A stretch of DNA of 64,000 nucleotides from positions 62,001 to 126,000 of the forward strand of contig NZ_JANHOF010000009.1 in NCBI RefSeq assembly GCF_024498075.1, read 5' to 3'. Position numbers and translations under genes: made by a program. The notes beneath the pieces are model-generated. The model was given only the letters and a program-made list of their open reading frames with translations. It was not told the origin of the DNA and made no database searches. Numbering within the stretch: position 1 is the first letter of the stretch; each line of letters begins with the position of its first letter. This stretch comes from Paenibacillus mendelii (GTDB lineage Bacteria; Bacillota; Bacilli; Paenibacillales; Paenibacillaceae). This document shows positions 29,181 through 37,604 of this stretch, one piece after another.

Positions 29181-30283
29181 TCGAAAAAGGCAAAATATCC
29201 GCTTTCCAGATGGGGGTCATGATGTACCCGACGATCTTCGCAACGGCGATTCTCTCGCTGCCGTCGATTATAGCGGTACAAGCGGGTCGGGATATGTGGC
29301 TATCGCCGATTTGGGCTTCCACGATTGGATTTCTTGCCGTGTGTATCGCCTATCAGCTGCATAAGCTCTACCCAAAAGAGACCATTGTAGAATATAGTGT
29401 ACATCTTGTCGGTCGGATCGTAGGGAAGATCATGGGGCTCATGTTCATATTTTTTTATATGCACCTAAATGGTTTTATTATCAGGGAATACGGCGAGTTC
29501 GTCGTCGGGAATTTCTTTGTGAAAACCCCGATTATCGTGGTAATCGGAAGTATGGTTATCGTTTGTGCTTTCGCGGTAAGAGGCGGTGTTGAGGTGTTGG
29601 GAAGGTGCGCGCAAATCTTCGTCCCCATTGTGATCATTCTTATTCTTTTGATCGTGTTTCTGCTCTCTCCCGACCTTAAGCCGATACAAATATATCCGAT
29701 CATGGAGCATGGGGTGAAGCCTTCGCTTATGGGTGCCGTTGTACCCTCAGACTGGTTTAGTGAATTCATTGTCATTTCTTTTCTATTGCCATACTTGACC
29801 GATCGTGAGAAAGGAATGAAATGGGGAATGATCTCGGTGTTTGCCGTGATGCTTACCATGGTGCTTTCCAATATGACGGCTCTTTTCTTATTCGGTATAA
29901 ATACAGTTGGTTTTCGCTATCCCGTGATGGTTGCGGCGCGGTACATAAGCCTTGCCAACTTTCTTGAACATCTGGAGTCGATCGTAATGGCCATCTGGAT
30001 TGTCGGTGCGTTTGTTAAAATCTCTGTGTTCTATTACGTGATTGTTCTTGGAACCGCGCAATGGCTGAAACTCACCGACTACCGACCGATCGTATGGCCG
30101 GTCGGTTTTCTGCTCGTTCTGTTTAGTGTTTGGGTAGCGCCCAACGTGCAGGAAATGACTCGTGTTGTCGGTACGTCCATCCCCTTCTATTTATTATCCA
30201 TGCAAGTAGCCGTTCCGACGTTACTCTTGTTCATCGCTTTCATACAAAAAAAATTCCGTAAAAAAGGGAGAGCCAAAGGATGA
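29177..30283 (+). CDS. GerB family spore germination permease-like protein, copy 2
   Basis: 368 residues, ten predicted membrane helices. It overlaps the stop of copy 1 by four bases (ATGA) and is highly similar to it along its whole length (MIEKGKISAFQM, REYGEFVVG, FAVRGGVEVLGRCAQIF), so it arose by tandem duplication. Differences are spread through the membrane helices and the C-terminus, which is more basic here. Two B subunits in one operon could give receptors with two germinant specificities; this is inference. Confidence 0.92.
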   Translation: MIEKGKISAFQMGVMMYPTIFATAILSLPSIIAVQAGRDMWLSPIWASTIGFLAVCIAYQLHKLYPKETIVEYSVHLVGRIVGKIMGLMFIFFYMHLNGFIIREYGEFVVGNFFVKTPIIVVIGSMVIVCAFAVRGGVEVLGRCAQIFVPIVIILILLIVFLLSPDLKPIQIYPIMEHGVKPSLMGAVVPSDWFSEFIVISFLLPYLTDREKGMKWGMISVFAVMLTMVLSNMTALFLFGINTVGFRYPVMVAARYISLANFLEHLESIVMAIWIVGAFVKISVFYYVIVLGTAQWLKLTDYRPIVWPVGFLLVLFSVWVAPNVQEMTRVVGTSIPFYLLSMQVAVPTLLLFIAFIQKKFRKKGRAKG

Positions 30284-31500
30284 ATGCCTCTTTTTCTACA
30301 AAAGTTCTCCTCATTGTTTCGCTCTGTATCACTCTTATTCTGCTCACCGGCTGCTGGGACAGAAAAGAAGTTAATGATTTGGCGTTGGTTATGGCTACAG
30401 GGATTGACAAAAAGGATGATAAGACCATCGAGCTTTCCATTCAAGTCTTTATTCCGAGAGCTGCCGGGGGCGGAGGCGGAGGTGGAGGCGAGGGCGGCAT
30501 GTCGGGCAGTGGCGGTGGTACGGAACAAACGTTGGTAAGATCCGAGGTAGGAACTACGATTGCTGACGCGATGTCCAAGCTGCAAGAGAAGATTCCGCGC
30601 AAAATTTTCTGGGGGCATGGCGAAGTATTCATCATTGGCGAGAAGTTGGCGAGGGAAGGAATTAGCGAACATATTGATTTCTTGCTGCGGGATCCGGAGC
30701 CCCGTGTACGCGCTGATATGCTTGTCAGCAAAGGAGAAGCAAAGGAAGTACTGGAATTGCTCCCTCCGCTTGAACGAAGCTCGGCGGAAGTGCTTCGGGA
30801 AATGGCGAAAACCCGAATCGGGATACAAACAACGGTTAACGATCTGGCTCAGATGTTGGCTGGCGATTCGGGAGCAGCTGCCCTGCCGTGGGTTGAAATA
30901 TTGCCGCCGAATCCGGATAAGAAGAAACAGCAACAAACGATCCCGTATATAACAGGAACTGCTGTGTTTAAGAAAGATAAAATGGTCGGACGGATCAACG
31001 ATAAGGTGACAAGGGGATTGCTGTGGCTGAGGAACGAGATTAAATTAGCTACCGTTACCATTACGCCCAGGGAGGCGGAAGGTTACGTCTCTACGAGAAT
31101 GCTGAGCAGTCATACGGTACTGATTCCGAAAATTAACGATGAAAAATGGTCCATAACGGTCAAAATTGAAACGAAAAACGATATGTTACAAAATACAACC
31201 AATCTGAGCATGATGAATCCCAAATTGTTGAAAGCAATAGAAAATGGTTTGGAAAAAGATATCGTAAATTACGTACAGATGGCTCTTACTAGCGGCCAAC
31301 AAAAGTACAAGGCGGACATCTTCGGATTTGCGGACGCCTTTCACCGCAAATATCCGAAGAGTTGGAATAAGACGAAGGAACGCTGGGACGAAATATTCCC
31401 TGAAATCGAAGTGAACGTTGAAGTAAAAGCGAAAATTCTCCGATCGGGCATGTCCTCCGAGGGAGCCGTAAGACCGGAAAATGAGGTGCGAAAAAAATGA
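30280..31500 (+). CDS. Ger(x)C family spore germination lipoprotein
   Basis: 406 residues; the lipoprotein signal ends in ILLTGCWD (Cys near 25), followed by RKEVNDLALVMATGID, the family N-terminal motif. A glycine-rich insert occupies about residues 63-84 (eight consecutive Gly, then EGGMSGSGGG) between two conserved strands. The C-terminal domain starts near residue 220. The ATG overlaps the preceding gerB stop (ATGA). It should be anchored at the outer face of the spore inner membrane as part of the receptor. Confidence 0.93.
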   Translation: MNASFSTKVLLIVSLCITLILLTGCWDRKEVNDLALVMATGIDKKDDKTIELSIQVFIPRAAGGGGGGGGEGGMSGSGGGTEQTLVRSEVGTTIADAMSKLQEKIPRKIFWGHGEVFIIGEKLAREGISEHIDFLLRDPEPRVRADMLVSKGEAKEVLELLPPLERSSAEVLREMAKTRIGIQTTVNDLAQMLAGDSGAAALPWVEILPPNPDKKKQQQTIPYITGTAVFKKDKMVGRINDKVTRGLLWLRNEIKLATVTITPREAEGYVSTRMLSSHTVLIPKINDEKWSITVKIETKNDMLQNTTNLSMMNPKLLKAIENGLEKDIVNYVQMALTSGQQKYKADIFGFADAFHRKYPKSWNKTKERWDEIFPEIEVNVEVKAKILRSGMSSEGAVRPENEVRKK

Positions 31501-31724
31501 AATGGGCAGCAATACTGGGAATAACGGTCATCTTGGTTCTCATGGCCATGTATGAATGGCCGAAAATGGATAAAAAAATGAAAAAAGAGAAATCCGCTTT
31601 TGTTGCAATAACGATAATCGGATGGCTGCTCGCTATGTTGCTCGTTTTCTTCCCGGACATGCCGGGGCCTACCCAGTTGGTGGATGCGATTTATAAGCCA
31701 CTGGGAAAGCTTCTTGAAAAGTGA
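31497..31724 (+). CDS. Small two-helix membrane protein of the germination operon (D-subunit type)
   Basis: 75 residues with two predicted membrane helices (3-19 and 37-54) and the conserved end PDMPGPTQLVDAIYKPLGKLLEK. The ATG overlaps the gerC stop (ATGA), so it belongs to the operon. Size and topology match the 2TM D subunits found in some gerA-type operons, where they modulate receptor activity. No terminator of good quality follows before 31825. Confidence 0.75.
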   Translation: MKWAAILGITVILVLMAMYEWPKMDKKMKKEKSAFVAITIIGWLLAMLLVFFPDMPGPTQLVDAIYKPLGKLLEK

Positions 31725-31824
31725 ACCGAAAGCAACCGGAAAGTTTGCTGAACTTATGCCCAAATCCCCCTAACAAGGGCTAGAAATGAGCCCACACCTT
31801 ATTCCGGCCATGATTGAATCGGAA

Positions 31825-32063
31825 GTTGATCTCAATTAATCTGTGTTTCCAACGGAGATGGAATAATGAAGCGCGGCATGCTTCATTGGGCCGATGAAAA
31901 CCCGGAATATTATCAATCCATGCTCTCCAAAATACCGCTTAGAAGATTGGGCGAGCTGGAAAGCGATATTGGGCGGGTCGCCGTATTCTTGGCAAGCGAG
32001 GATTCCGACTACATTACCGGGCAGACGATTATGGTCGACGGGGGTTCAATTAAATTGCGTTGA
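31825..32063 (+). pseudogene. C-terminal remnant of a short-chain dehydrogenase gene
   Basis: A readable frame from 31866 gives 65 residues ending RVAVFLASEDSDYITGQTIMVDGG, the standard SDR C-terminus. Just upstream the segment PTEME can be read in another frame, followed by stop codons, so the gene has a frameshift as well as a missing Rossmann domain and catalytic tetrad. It has no ribosome site. It is a relic and not the 5' part of the intact SDR downstream, which has its own complete C-terminus. Confidence 0.75.
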
Positions 32064-32256
32064 TTGGCATCAGATTGGGATTGGGCTGTAACAGGCGCCT
32101 TCGGGCGGGCTGGTGCAGCCTTGTTCGTGTGTACCGCTGCGCCTTGCATAAAGCCTGCAGGAATATTAACTTCCTATATATGGAGGAAATGAACGGTTAT
32201 TCATGAACTTATATAGAGAAGGGCCGTCACACGAATAATGATTGGAGGCATAATCG

Positions 32257-33036
32257 ATGATCACCCTGAAAAATAAAATAGCGATTGTAACGGGCGCAAG
32301 CCGGTCAACGGGGATCGGAACCGCAGTATGCCGCGCGCTTGCAAGCGTTGGGGCGGATATTTTCTTTACGCATTGGTATCCATTTGATGAAACGGAAGGC
32401 AATGGCGGGGAGAAGGAGTGGCCTGAACAATTACGCAAGGAATTGGAAGGCTTGGGCGTGAGAGTGGGTCATATGGAAGCGGATTTCGCCAACCCGGAAA
32501 CCCCGTCACTTGTGATGGATCAGGTAGAGCGGTTATTGGGCAGTGCTTCAATCTTGATCAACAATGCAGCCTATTGTGTATCGACGAACTATCGGAGCTT
32601 AGATATGGCAACTCTAGATCAACATTATGTCGTAAATAATCGTGGAACGATCCTGCTCAGCACGGAATTTGCTAGAAGATTTGAGAAGAACCATCCAGCA
32701 GGGACGCCTGGACGAATTGTATTTATGGTTTCGAAGGGACCCGACCCGGACAATCTGGCGTATATTGCCACGAAGGGGGCTCTGATTAGTTTAATTGAGC
32801 CGCTCTCCGTAGGCTTGGCTCCTCTCGGTATTACAGTAAACGGGTTCGATCCGGGACCGACCGATACAGGCTGGATGGATGAGAATATGAAAGCTCATTT
32901 CCTGCCCATGTTTCCTATGGGACGGATCGGTCTGCCGGAGGATGCGGCCCGAGCCATTCGTTTCTTAGCCAGCGATGAATCCCAATGGATTACGGGACAA
33001 GTCATGAAATCCGAGGGTGGTTTTCTAGGGAAATGA
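32257..33036 (+). CDS. SDR family oxidoreductase
   Basis: 259 residues, classical SDR. TGASRSTGIGTAVC (13-26) is the cofactor loop, NNAAY the central motif, and the catalytic Ser-Tyr-Lys is visible as VSKG and YIATKGAL. It ends DESQWITGQVMKSEGGF. The glycine loop has an inserted threonine (SRSTGIG), typical of a subgroup annotated as 3-ketoacyl reductase-like. Substrate unknown. ATG 32257 with only a weak upstream GGAGG 10 bases away. It is transcribed alone and followed by a terminator. Confidence 0.85.
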   Translation: MITLKNKIAIVTGASRSTGIGTAVCRALASVGADIFFTHWYPFDETEGNGGEKEWPEQLRKELEGLGVRVGHMEADFANPETPSLVMDQVERLLGSASILINNAAYCVSTNYRSLDMATLDQHYVVNNRGTILLSTEFARRFEKNHPAGTPGRIVFMVSKGPDPDNLAYIATKGALISLIEPLSVGLAPLGITVNGFDPGPTDTGWMDENMKAHFLPMFPMGRIGLPEDAARAIRFLASDESQWITGQVMKSEGGFLGK

Positions 33037-33062
33037 TAATGGATAAGGATACGACCCGAATT

Positions 33063-33105
33063 GAACAGCCTGCCGCTAATTACGGCGATAGGCTGTTTTT
33101 TGTTT
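33063..33105 (+). terminator. Rho-independent terminator after the SDR gene
   Basis: AACAGCCT near 33064 pairs with AGGCTGTT near 33090, with inner pairs CCG/CGG, followed by TTTTTTGTTT. Confidence 0.78.
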
Positions 33106-33151
33106 ATAAGAAAATATGGGCAATTGTGTAATGAAAGTTAACAACATGGGT

Positions 33152-33288
33152 TTTCAAAAGGGGCGGAAAATCTTTATAATACATAAATTTACAATGATAG
33201 CGGAACCAAATAGGTTGAAGAATGTTCAACCTTATTTTTTTATACGCTTACAACTACAATAGATAATAGATTTACAAAACATAAGCGT
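33152..33288 (+). promoter_or_regulatory. Promoter and leader with terminator-like hairpin before the sulfatase operon
   Basis: A TATAAT at 33175-33180 has a poor -35 (TTTCAA, 33152-33157, 17-bp spacer). About 30 bases downstream AGGTTGAA (33212-33219) pairs with TTCAACCT (33225-33232), followed by TATTTTTTTT: an intrinsic terminator before the coding region. Then ACGCTTA (33244-33250) is complementary to TAAGCGT (33282-33288), just ahead of the ribosome site. This may be an attenuator. I recognise no known riboswitch class in so short a leader. Confidence 0.5.
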
Positions 33289-33309
33289 TTGGACGGGAGG
33301 AAACATTAC

Positions 33310-34770
33310 ATGAGAATCATTTACTTGGATATCGATTCACTACGCCCAGATCATATGAGCTGCTACGGATATAATCGGCCAACTACACCTAATATCGATA
33401 AAATTGCAGCAGAAGGCATGGTGTTCAATAGCTGCTATACAGCATCCTCGCCATGCGTTCCCTCAAGAGCGAGCTTCATGTCCGGCCGTTTCGGCATTCA
33501 TCACGGGGCGCTGACCCACTGGGGACCGGGCGGCGAGTTCTATTACCCGGAGGGTGACGGACATAGCGAGGTTATTCCGTTCTTTACCCGGCATATCCGC
33601 AAAGCAGGATACAAGACCGTCACGTTCTCCTCATTCGGCGACCGTCACCATGCTTGGTGGTATTTTGCAGGCTGGAACGAGGTGCATACGCACTCACTCA
33701 AGGAAGGCAACGAGAATGCGGATGAAGTGAACGCATCGGTTATCCCTTGGCTGAAGCAGCATGGCAAGGAAGAGGACTACTTCCTGCACATTCAATATTG
33801 GGATCCCCACTCCTTCTACACGTACCCGATTGAATATATGGAGCAATGGAAGGATTCGCCGGTGAAGGCATTCCCGGATGAAGCGACCATTGCGGCCCAG
33901 CAGTCGGACAGCTTCCCGCGGTCGGCTAAGTTTCTGCATTGGGGCGATAAATATCCAGCTACGATGCCAGGACAGATCGCAAGCCGCGAGGATTATAAGC
34001 ATGTTATTGACGGCTATGACGGCGGCGTGAACTATATGGATAAATACGTTGGCGAGCTGCTCGATACGCTGCGCGAGCTTGGGATCGAGGATGAGGTTTG
34101 CTTCATCATTAGCGCAGACCACGCGGAATCGATGGGTGAGCAGGGCATCTACATTGAGCATGCAAGCGCGACAGAAGCCGTTCACCATATTCCGTTAATT
34201 TTTAAGGCACCCGGTGTGACCCAGCCAGGAGCGAAAGTAGACGGCTTCGTGTACAATGTCGACGTTATCGCCACAATTACCGATATGCTGGGGCTGGAGG
34301 TTCCCTCAGGCTGGGATGGCAAGTCGTTCTTGCCGGCATTGAAGGGTGAGCATTGGCAGGGGCGGGACTACTTAGTTATGGACCATGCGCTCTATGTGTG
34401 CCAGCGTGCCGTACGTGATGAGAAATGGTATTTCATCCGGACCTACCATCAAGGCTTGTATCTGAACTTCGAACCGGTCACGCTATACGATATGGAGAAC
34501 GATCCGAACCAGCTTCACAATGTGGCTGACCAGTATCCGGATGTCGTGAAGGAGATGGATCATCGCCTATCGCAATGGCTGCATGAGCAAGCGAGTAAGC
34601 CGGACTATAAGGTCGATCCGCTTCAGAAAGTCATTGAAACCGGACCGTGGAAATATTTAAGTGCAGACGATTGGATTCGCAAGCTCGAGCGCAATGGCGC
34701 GATGGAAGAAGCGGCCGTCCTCCGTCGTAAATATAAATCGGAAGCGCTGCAGCCGGCTTATGACGGTTAG
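33310..34770 (+). CDS. Type I sulfatase, cytosolic
   Basis: 486 residues. Formylglycine-dependent sulfatase: the modified cysteine is Cys49 in CVPSRASFMSGR, and metal ligands are visible in YLDIDSLRPDH at the N-terminus and in SADHAESMGE in the middle. It lacks a signal peptide. The start ATG at 33310 has GGGAGGA 8 bases upstream. It is followed within 36 bases by an SsuCBA-like importer, so it probably releases sulfate from an imported organosulfate ester. Substrate unknown (aryl, choline or sugar sulfate are candidates). Confidence 0.9.
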   Translation: MRIIYLDIDSLRPDHMSCYGYNRPTTPNIDKIAAEGMVFNSCYTASSPCVPSRASFMSGRFGIHHGALTHWGPGGEFYYPEGDGHSEVIPFFTRHIRKAGYKTVTFSSFGDRHHAWWYFAGWNEVHTHSLKEGNENADEVNASVIPWLKQHGKEEDYFLHIQYWDPHSFYTYPIEYMEQWKDSPVKAFPDEATIAAQQSDSFPRSAKFLHWGDKYPATMPGQIASREDYKHVIDGYDGGVNYMDKYVGELLDTLRELGIEDEVCFIISADHAESMGEQGIYIEHASATEAVHHIPLIFKAPGVTQPGAKVDGFVYNVDVIATITDMLGLEVPSGWDGKSFLPALKGEHWQGRDYLVMDHALYVCQRAVRDEKWYFIRTYHQGLYLNFEPVTLYDMENDPNQLHNVADQYPDVVKEMDHRLSQWLHEQASKPDYKVDPLQKVIETGPWKYLSADDWIRKLERNGAMEEAAVLRRKYKSEALQPAYDG

Positions 34771-34805
34771 TGGATGAAAACAGCGAAGACAAGGAGATTA
34801 ACATC

Positions 34806-35567
34806 ATGAAAAGAATCCCAAACTGGTTATTAACCGTCGCCTCCATTGTGATGGGTCTCGTGGTCTGGTACTTGCTATCCTCGATCCCTTCCATCGGAGC
34901 GATACTTACTACACCAGGTAAAGTATTAAGCGCGTTTATGAAGGAAGTTTCCAGCGGCCGGATGTGGACCAATGTATCGGCAAGTCTTCTTCGTGTCCTT
35001 GGCGGATTCTCGCTGGGCTTATTACTTGCCATACCTGTAGCCTTCTTAATGGCTTGGTACTCACTCGTTCGCGCGATCTGCGATCCATGGATCCAGTTCT
35101 TCCGTACGGTTCCGCCGATTGCGCTGATTCCGCTCGTTATCGTATCGCAGGGTGTCGGAGAATCTGCGAAGATCTCAGTAATTTTTGTAGCAACCTTTCT
35201 CGTTATGGTTATCTCGATCTTCCAAGGGGTTCGTAACGTCGATCCCACGTTGATCCGTGCGGCAAGAGTGCTGGGGGCTAAGGATAAAGATATCTTCCTA
35301 GAGGTTATCGTACCCGCATCGTTCCCCTATATTCTTGTGGGCATCCGGCTTGGCCTTGCGGCTGCTTGGACAACGCTGGTTGCGGCAGAGCTTACGGGAG
35401 CGAACAAGGGCCTTGGCAATATGATTATGGAGGCAAGCCTTTACTTCCGTATGGATGTCGTTATTCTGGGCATTGTGGTTATTGGCATCATTGGCCTTGC
35501 AATGGATAAATTCGTATTGTTTCTGGAGAGGAGACTAACGGGATGGCAGGAAATACGGCAAAACTAA
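34806..35567 (+). CDS. ABC transporter permease, SsuC/TauC type
   Basis: 253 residues, six predicted membrane helices. The EAA loop reads RAARVLGAKDKDIFLEVIVP. This family moves sulfonates, taurine or similar small organic anions. I chose the ATG at 34806 with AAGGAG 9 bases upstream; an in-frame GTG lies at 34770. The gene overlaps the ATPase gene by 25 bases. The sulfatase upstream argues for a sulfate-ester or sulfonate substrate. Confidence 0.9.
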   Translation: MKRIPNWLLTVASIVMGLVVWYLLSSIPSIGAILTTPGKVLSAFMKEVSSGRMWTNVSASLLRVLGGFSLGLLLAIPVAFLMAWYSLVRAICDPWIQFFRTVPPIALIPLVIVSQGVGESAKISVIFVATFLVMVISIFQGVRNVDPTLIRAARVLGAKDKDIFLEVIVPASFPYILVGIRLGLAAAWTTLVAAELTGANKGLGNMIMEASLYFRMDVVILGIVVIGIIGLAMDKFVLFLERRLTGWQEIRQN

Positions 35568-36382
35568 CAAGCAGCAGCATCAGTCCACAGCAGTCGAGCC
35601 AGCACAATCACAATAAAATTGAAATTAAAGATCTGAACAAAGTATATAAAGGCCGTAATGGCGATACCATCGCGCTTCAGAATACGAATCTGACGATCAA
35701 GAATAACGAGTTTGTCTGTGTCGTCGGACCAAGCGGCTGCGGCAAAACAACCTTGTTGAACATTATTGGCGGGCTGGAGGAATCCACATCCGGTTCCGTT
35801 AAGGTGGAAGGTGTCGAGGTCAAGGGGCCCGGCAAGGAGCGCGGCGTTGTCTTCCAGCAATATGCGTTATTCCCTTGGAAAACGGTTCTGAAGAACGTCG
35901 AGTTCGGCCTTAAGCTGCGAGGCTTAAGCAAGCAGGAGCGCAGGGAGAAGGCGGAGCATTACTTGGAGCTCGTGGGTCTTAAGGACTTCGCGAACGCATA
36001 TCCGAAGGAGCTGTCCGGCGGTATGAAGCAGCGCGTAGCGATCGCTAGAGCGTATGCGGTAGAACCGGAGGTTCTGCTCATGGACGAGCCTTTCGGTGCC
36101 TTGGATGCACAGACGAGAGCACAGCTTCAAGAAGAGCTGCTCAAGACCTGGCAGAAGGAACAGAAAACCTGCTTCTTCATTACCCATGACGTGGATGAGG
36201 CGGTCATTCTGGCCCAGCGTGTCGTCATCATGAGTGCGCGTCCCGGACGCATTAAGGAGATCATTGATGTCGACATCCCTTACCCAAGAGATCAGTCCAC
36301 GAAGCTGGATGAACGATTCATCGAGATTAAGAACGAGATTTGGTCGAAAGTGTATCGCGAGTATCTTGAAGTATCCAAGTAA
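35543..36382 (+). CDS. ABC transporter ATP-binding protein, SsuB/TauB type
   Basis: 279 residues. Walker A GPSGCGKTT, Q-loop VFQQYALFPW, signature LSGGMKQR, Walker B VLLMDEPFGALDAQTR and the H-loop ITHDVDEA are all intact. The N-terminal 25 residues are a Ser/Gln/His-rich extension not needed for the fold. The ATG at 35543 lies inside the permease gene, with GAGGAG 9 bases upstream, so translation is coupled. Confidence 0.92.
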   Translation: MAGNTAKLTSSSISPQQSSQHNHNKIEIKDLNKVYKGRNGDTIALQNTNLTIKNNEFVCVVGPSGCGKTTLLNIIGGLEESTSGSVKVEGVEVKGPGKERGVVFQQYALFPWKTVLKNVEFGLKLRGLSKQERREKAEHYLELVGLKDFANAYPKELSGGMKQRVAIARAYAVEPEVLLMDEPFGALDAQTRAQLQEELLKTWQKEQKTCFFITHDVDEAVILAQRVVIMSARPGRIKEIIDVDIPYPRDQSTKLDERFIEIKNEIWSKVYREYLEVSK

Positions 36383-36438
36383 TCGGGTTCAACCTAGCGC
36401 AAGCATGGACCACATACATGATTAGGGGGGCTTTATCT

Positions 36439-37503
36439 ATGACGAACAGCTTCAGAAAGAAACCGAAACGTTCGATGGCTGCCGTGTTACTCAGCATGAC
36501 GCTGCTGCTTAGCGCTTGTGGAGCAGGGGGCAACAACAATGCAGGAGGCTCAACGGTCACCAATCCGGAGGAAAGTAAGCCGCAAGTGAAAGCCGAGACG
36601 ATTAACTTCGCGTATATGCCGAACATGGGCGGAGCTGCTCCGATTGCGATCGGCGAAGAAAAAGGGTTTTTCGAAGAAGCAGGAATTAAGCTGAATGCCG
36701 TTAAATTCTTGAGCGGTCCTCCCGAGTTCCAAGCCATGGCATCCGGCGATATTGATATCGCTTATATCGGGCCGGGGGCTACCTTCTTATCTGCGCAAGG
36801 ACAAGGCAACATTATTGGACTCGTAAGCCTGGGCAAGAGCGACATGGTATTTGCAACGAAGAAATCCGGTATCCAAGAGTGGAAGGATCTGAAGGGCAAG
36901 ACCGTCGGTGTTCCAAAAGGGACGTCCGGTGAGATGGTGCTTAACCTTGGCCTGGAGAAAGCAGGGCTGAAGCCGGAAGACGTGAATATCATCAACATGG
37001 ATGTTGCGGGTGCCGTTACCGCTTATGTGGCCAACAAAGTAGATGCCGTTGCCATTTGGTCACCGTACACCACCGAGATCGAGAAGCAAGTCGGCAAAGA
37101 GAATATGATTAAGCTTGGCGACAACAGCAGCTTCTATCCGGAATACAGCTTCCCTTCCAGCTGGGTGGTAAGTCCGAAATTCCTGAAAGAAAAGCCGGAA
37201 TTGGTGGAACGCTTCATGAAAGCCATGGCGAAAGTGACGGATTACAAAATCAAGAACATCGATGAAGCCGTTAAGCTGACTGCGGAGTACACACAGGTGC
37301 CGGAGGACAGCTTGAAGCAAGAGCTTGAGTCGATTGAGTGGATCGACAATGCGAAGCTGGCTGAAGTGTTTAGCAACGGAGAAGCCATCAAGTGGTACGA
37401 TAATCTGCAAAAGTTGTTCGTACTCAATGAGAAGCTGGATAAAGCCGTTCCATCCGCGGATTTCTTGACGACAGAGCCTGCGATTAAAGCGGCTCAAGAA
37501 TAG
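36439..37503 (+). CDS. ABC transporter substrate-binding lipoprotein, SsuA type
   Basis: 354 residues. The signal peptide ends in the lipobox LLSACGAGG, followed by an Asn/Gly-rich linker. The body matches aliphatic sulfonate/nitrate-type binding proteins: NFAYMPNMGGAAPIAIGEEKGFF, GDIDIAYIGPG, TVGVPKGTSGE. ATG 36439 is 9 bases after a run of six G. Last gene of the sulfatase-importer operon; a terminator follows. Confidence 0.9.
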   Translation: MTNSFRKKPKRSMAAVLLSMTLLLSACGAGGNNNAGGSTVTNPEESKPQVKAETINFAYMPNMGGAAPIAIGEEKGFFEEAGIKLNAVKFLSGPPEFQAMASGDIDIAYIGPGATFLSAQGQGNIIGLVSLGKSDMVFATKKSGIQEWKDLKGKTVGVPKGTSGEMVLNLGLEKAGLKPEDVNIINMDVAGAVTAYVANKVDAVAIWSPYTTEIEKQVGKENMIKLGDNSSFYPEYSFPSSWVVSPKFLKEKPELVERFMKAMAKVTDYKIKNIDEAVKLTAEYTQVPEDSLKQELESIEWIDNAKLAEVFSNGEAIKWYDNLQKLFVLNEKLDKAVPSADFLTTEPAIKAAQE

Positions 37504-37530
37504 AAATTATTGATTCCCTATTCACGAAAG

Positions 37531-37577
37531 AAGAAGCTGCCTTGCAAGGTCTGATGACCGAGGGCAGCTTCTTTCTT
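37531..37577. terminator. Terminator between convergent operons
   Basis: AAGAAGCTGCC (37531-37541) pairs with GGCAGCTTCTT (37563-37573), followed by TCTTG. A-rich sequence on the left would serve the minus-strand two-component operon ending at 37605. Confidence 0.7.
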
Positions 37578-37604
37578 GTCTGTAGTGGGGAGAGGCGCGC
37601 AAGC

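Noticed and set aside
31866-32063. A functional 65-residue protein
   Set aside because: It is only the C-terminus of an SDR, with a frameshift and no ribosome site upstream.
33182-33309. S-box or other known riboswitch in the sulfatase leader
   Set aside because: The leader is too short, with no kink-turn-like or multi-helix core; only a terminator hairpin and one long-range pairing are visible.
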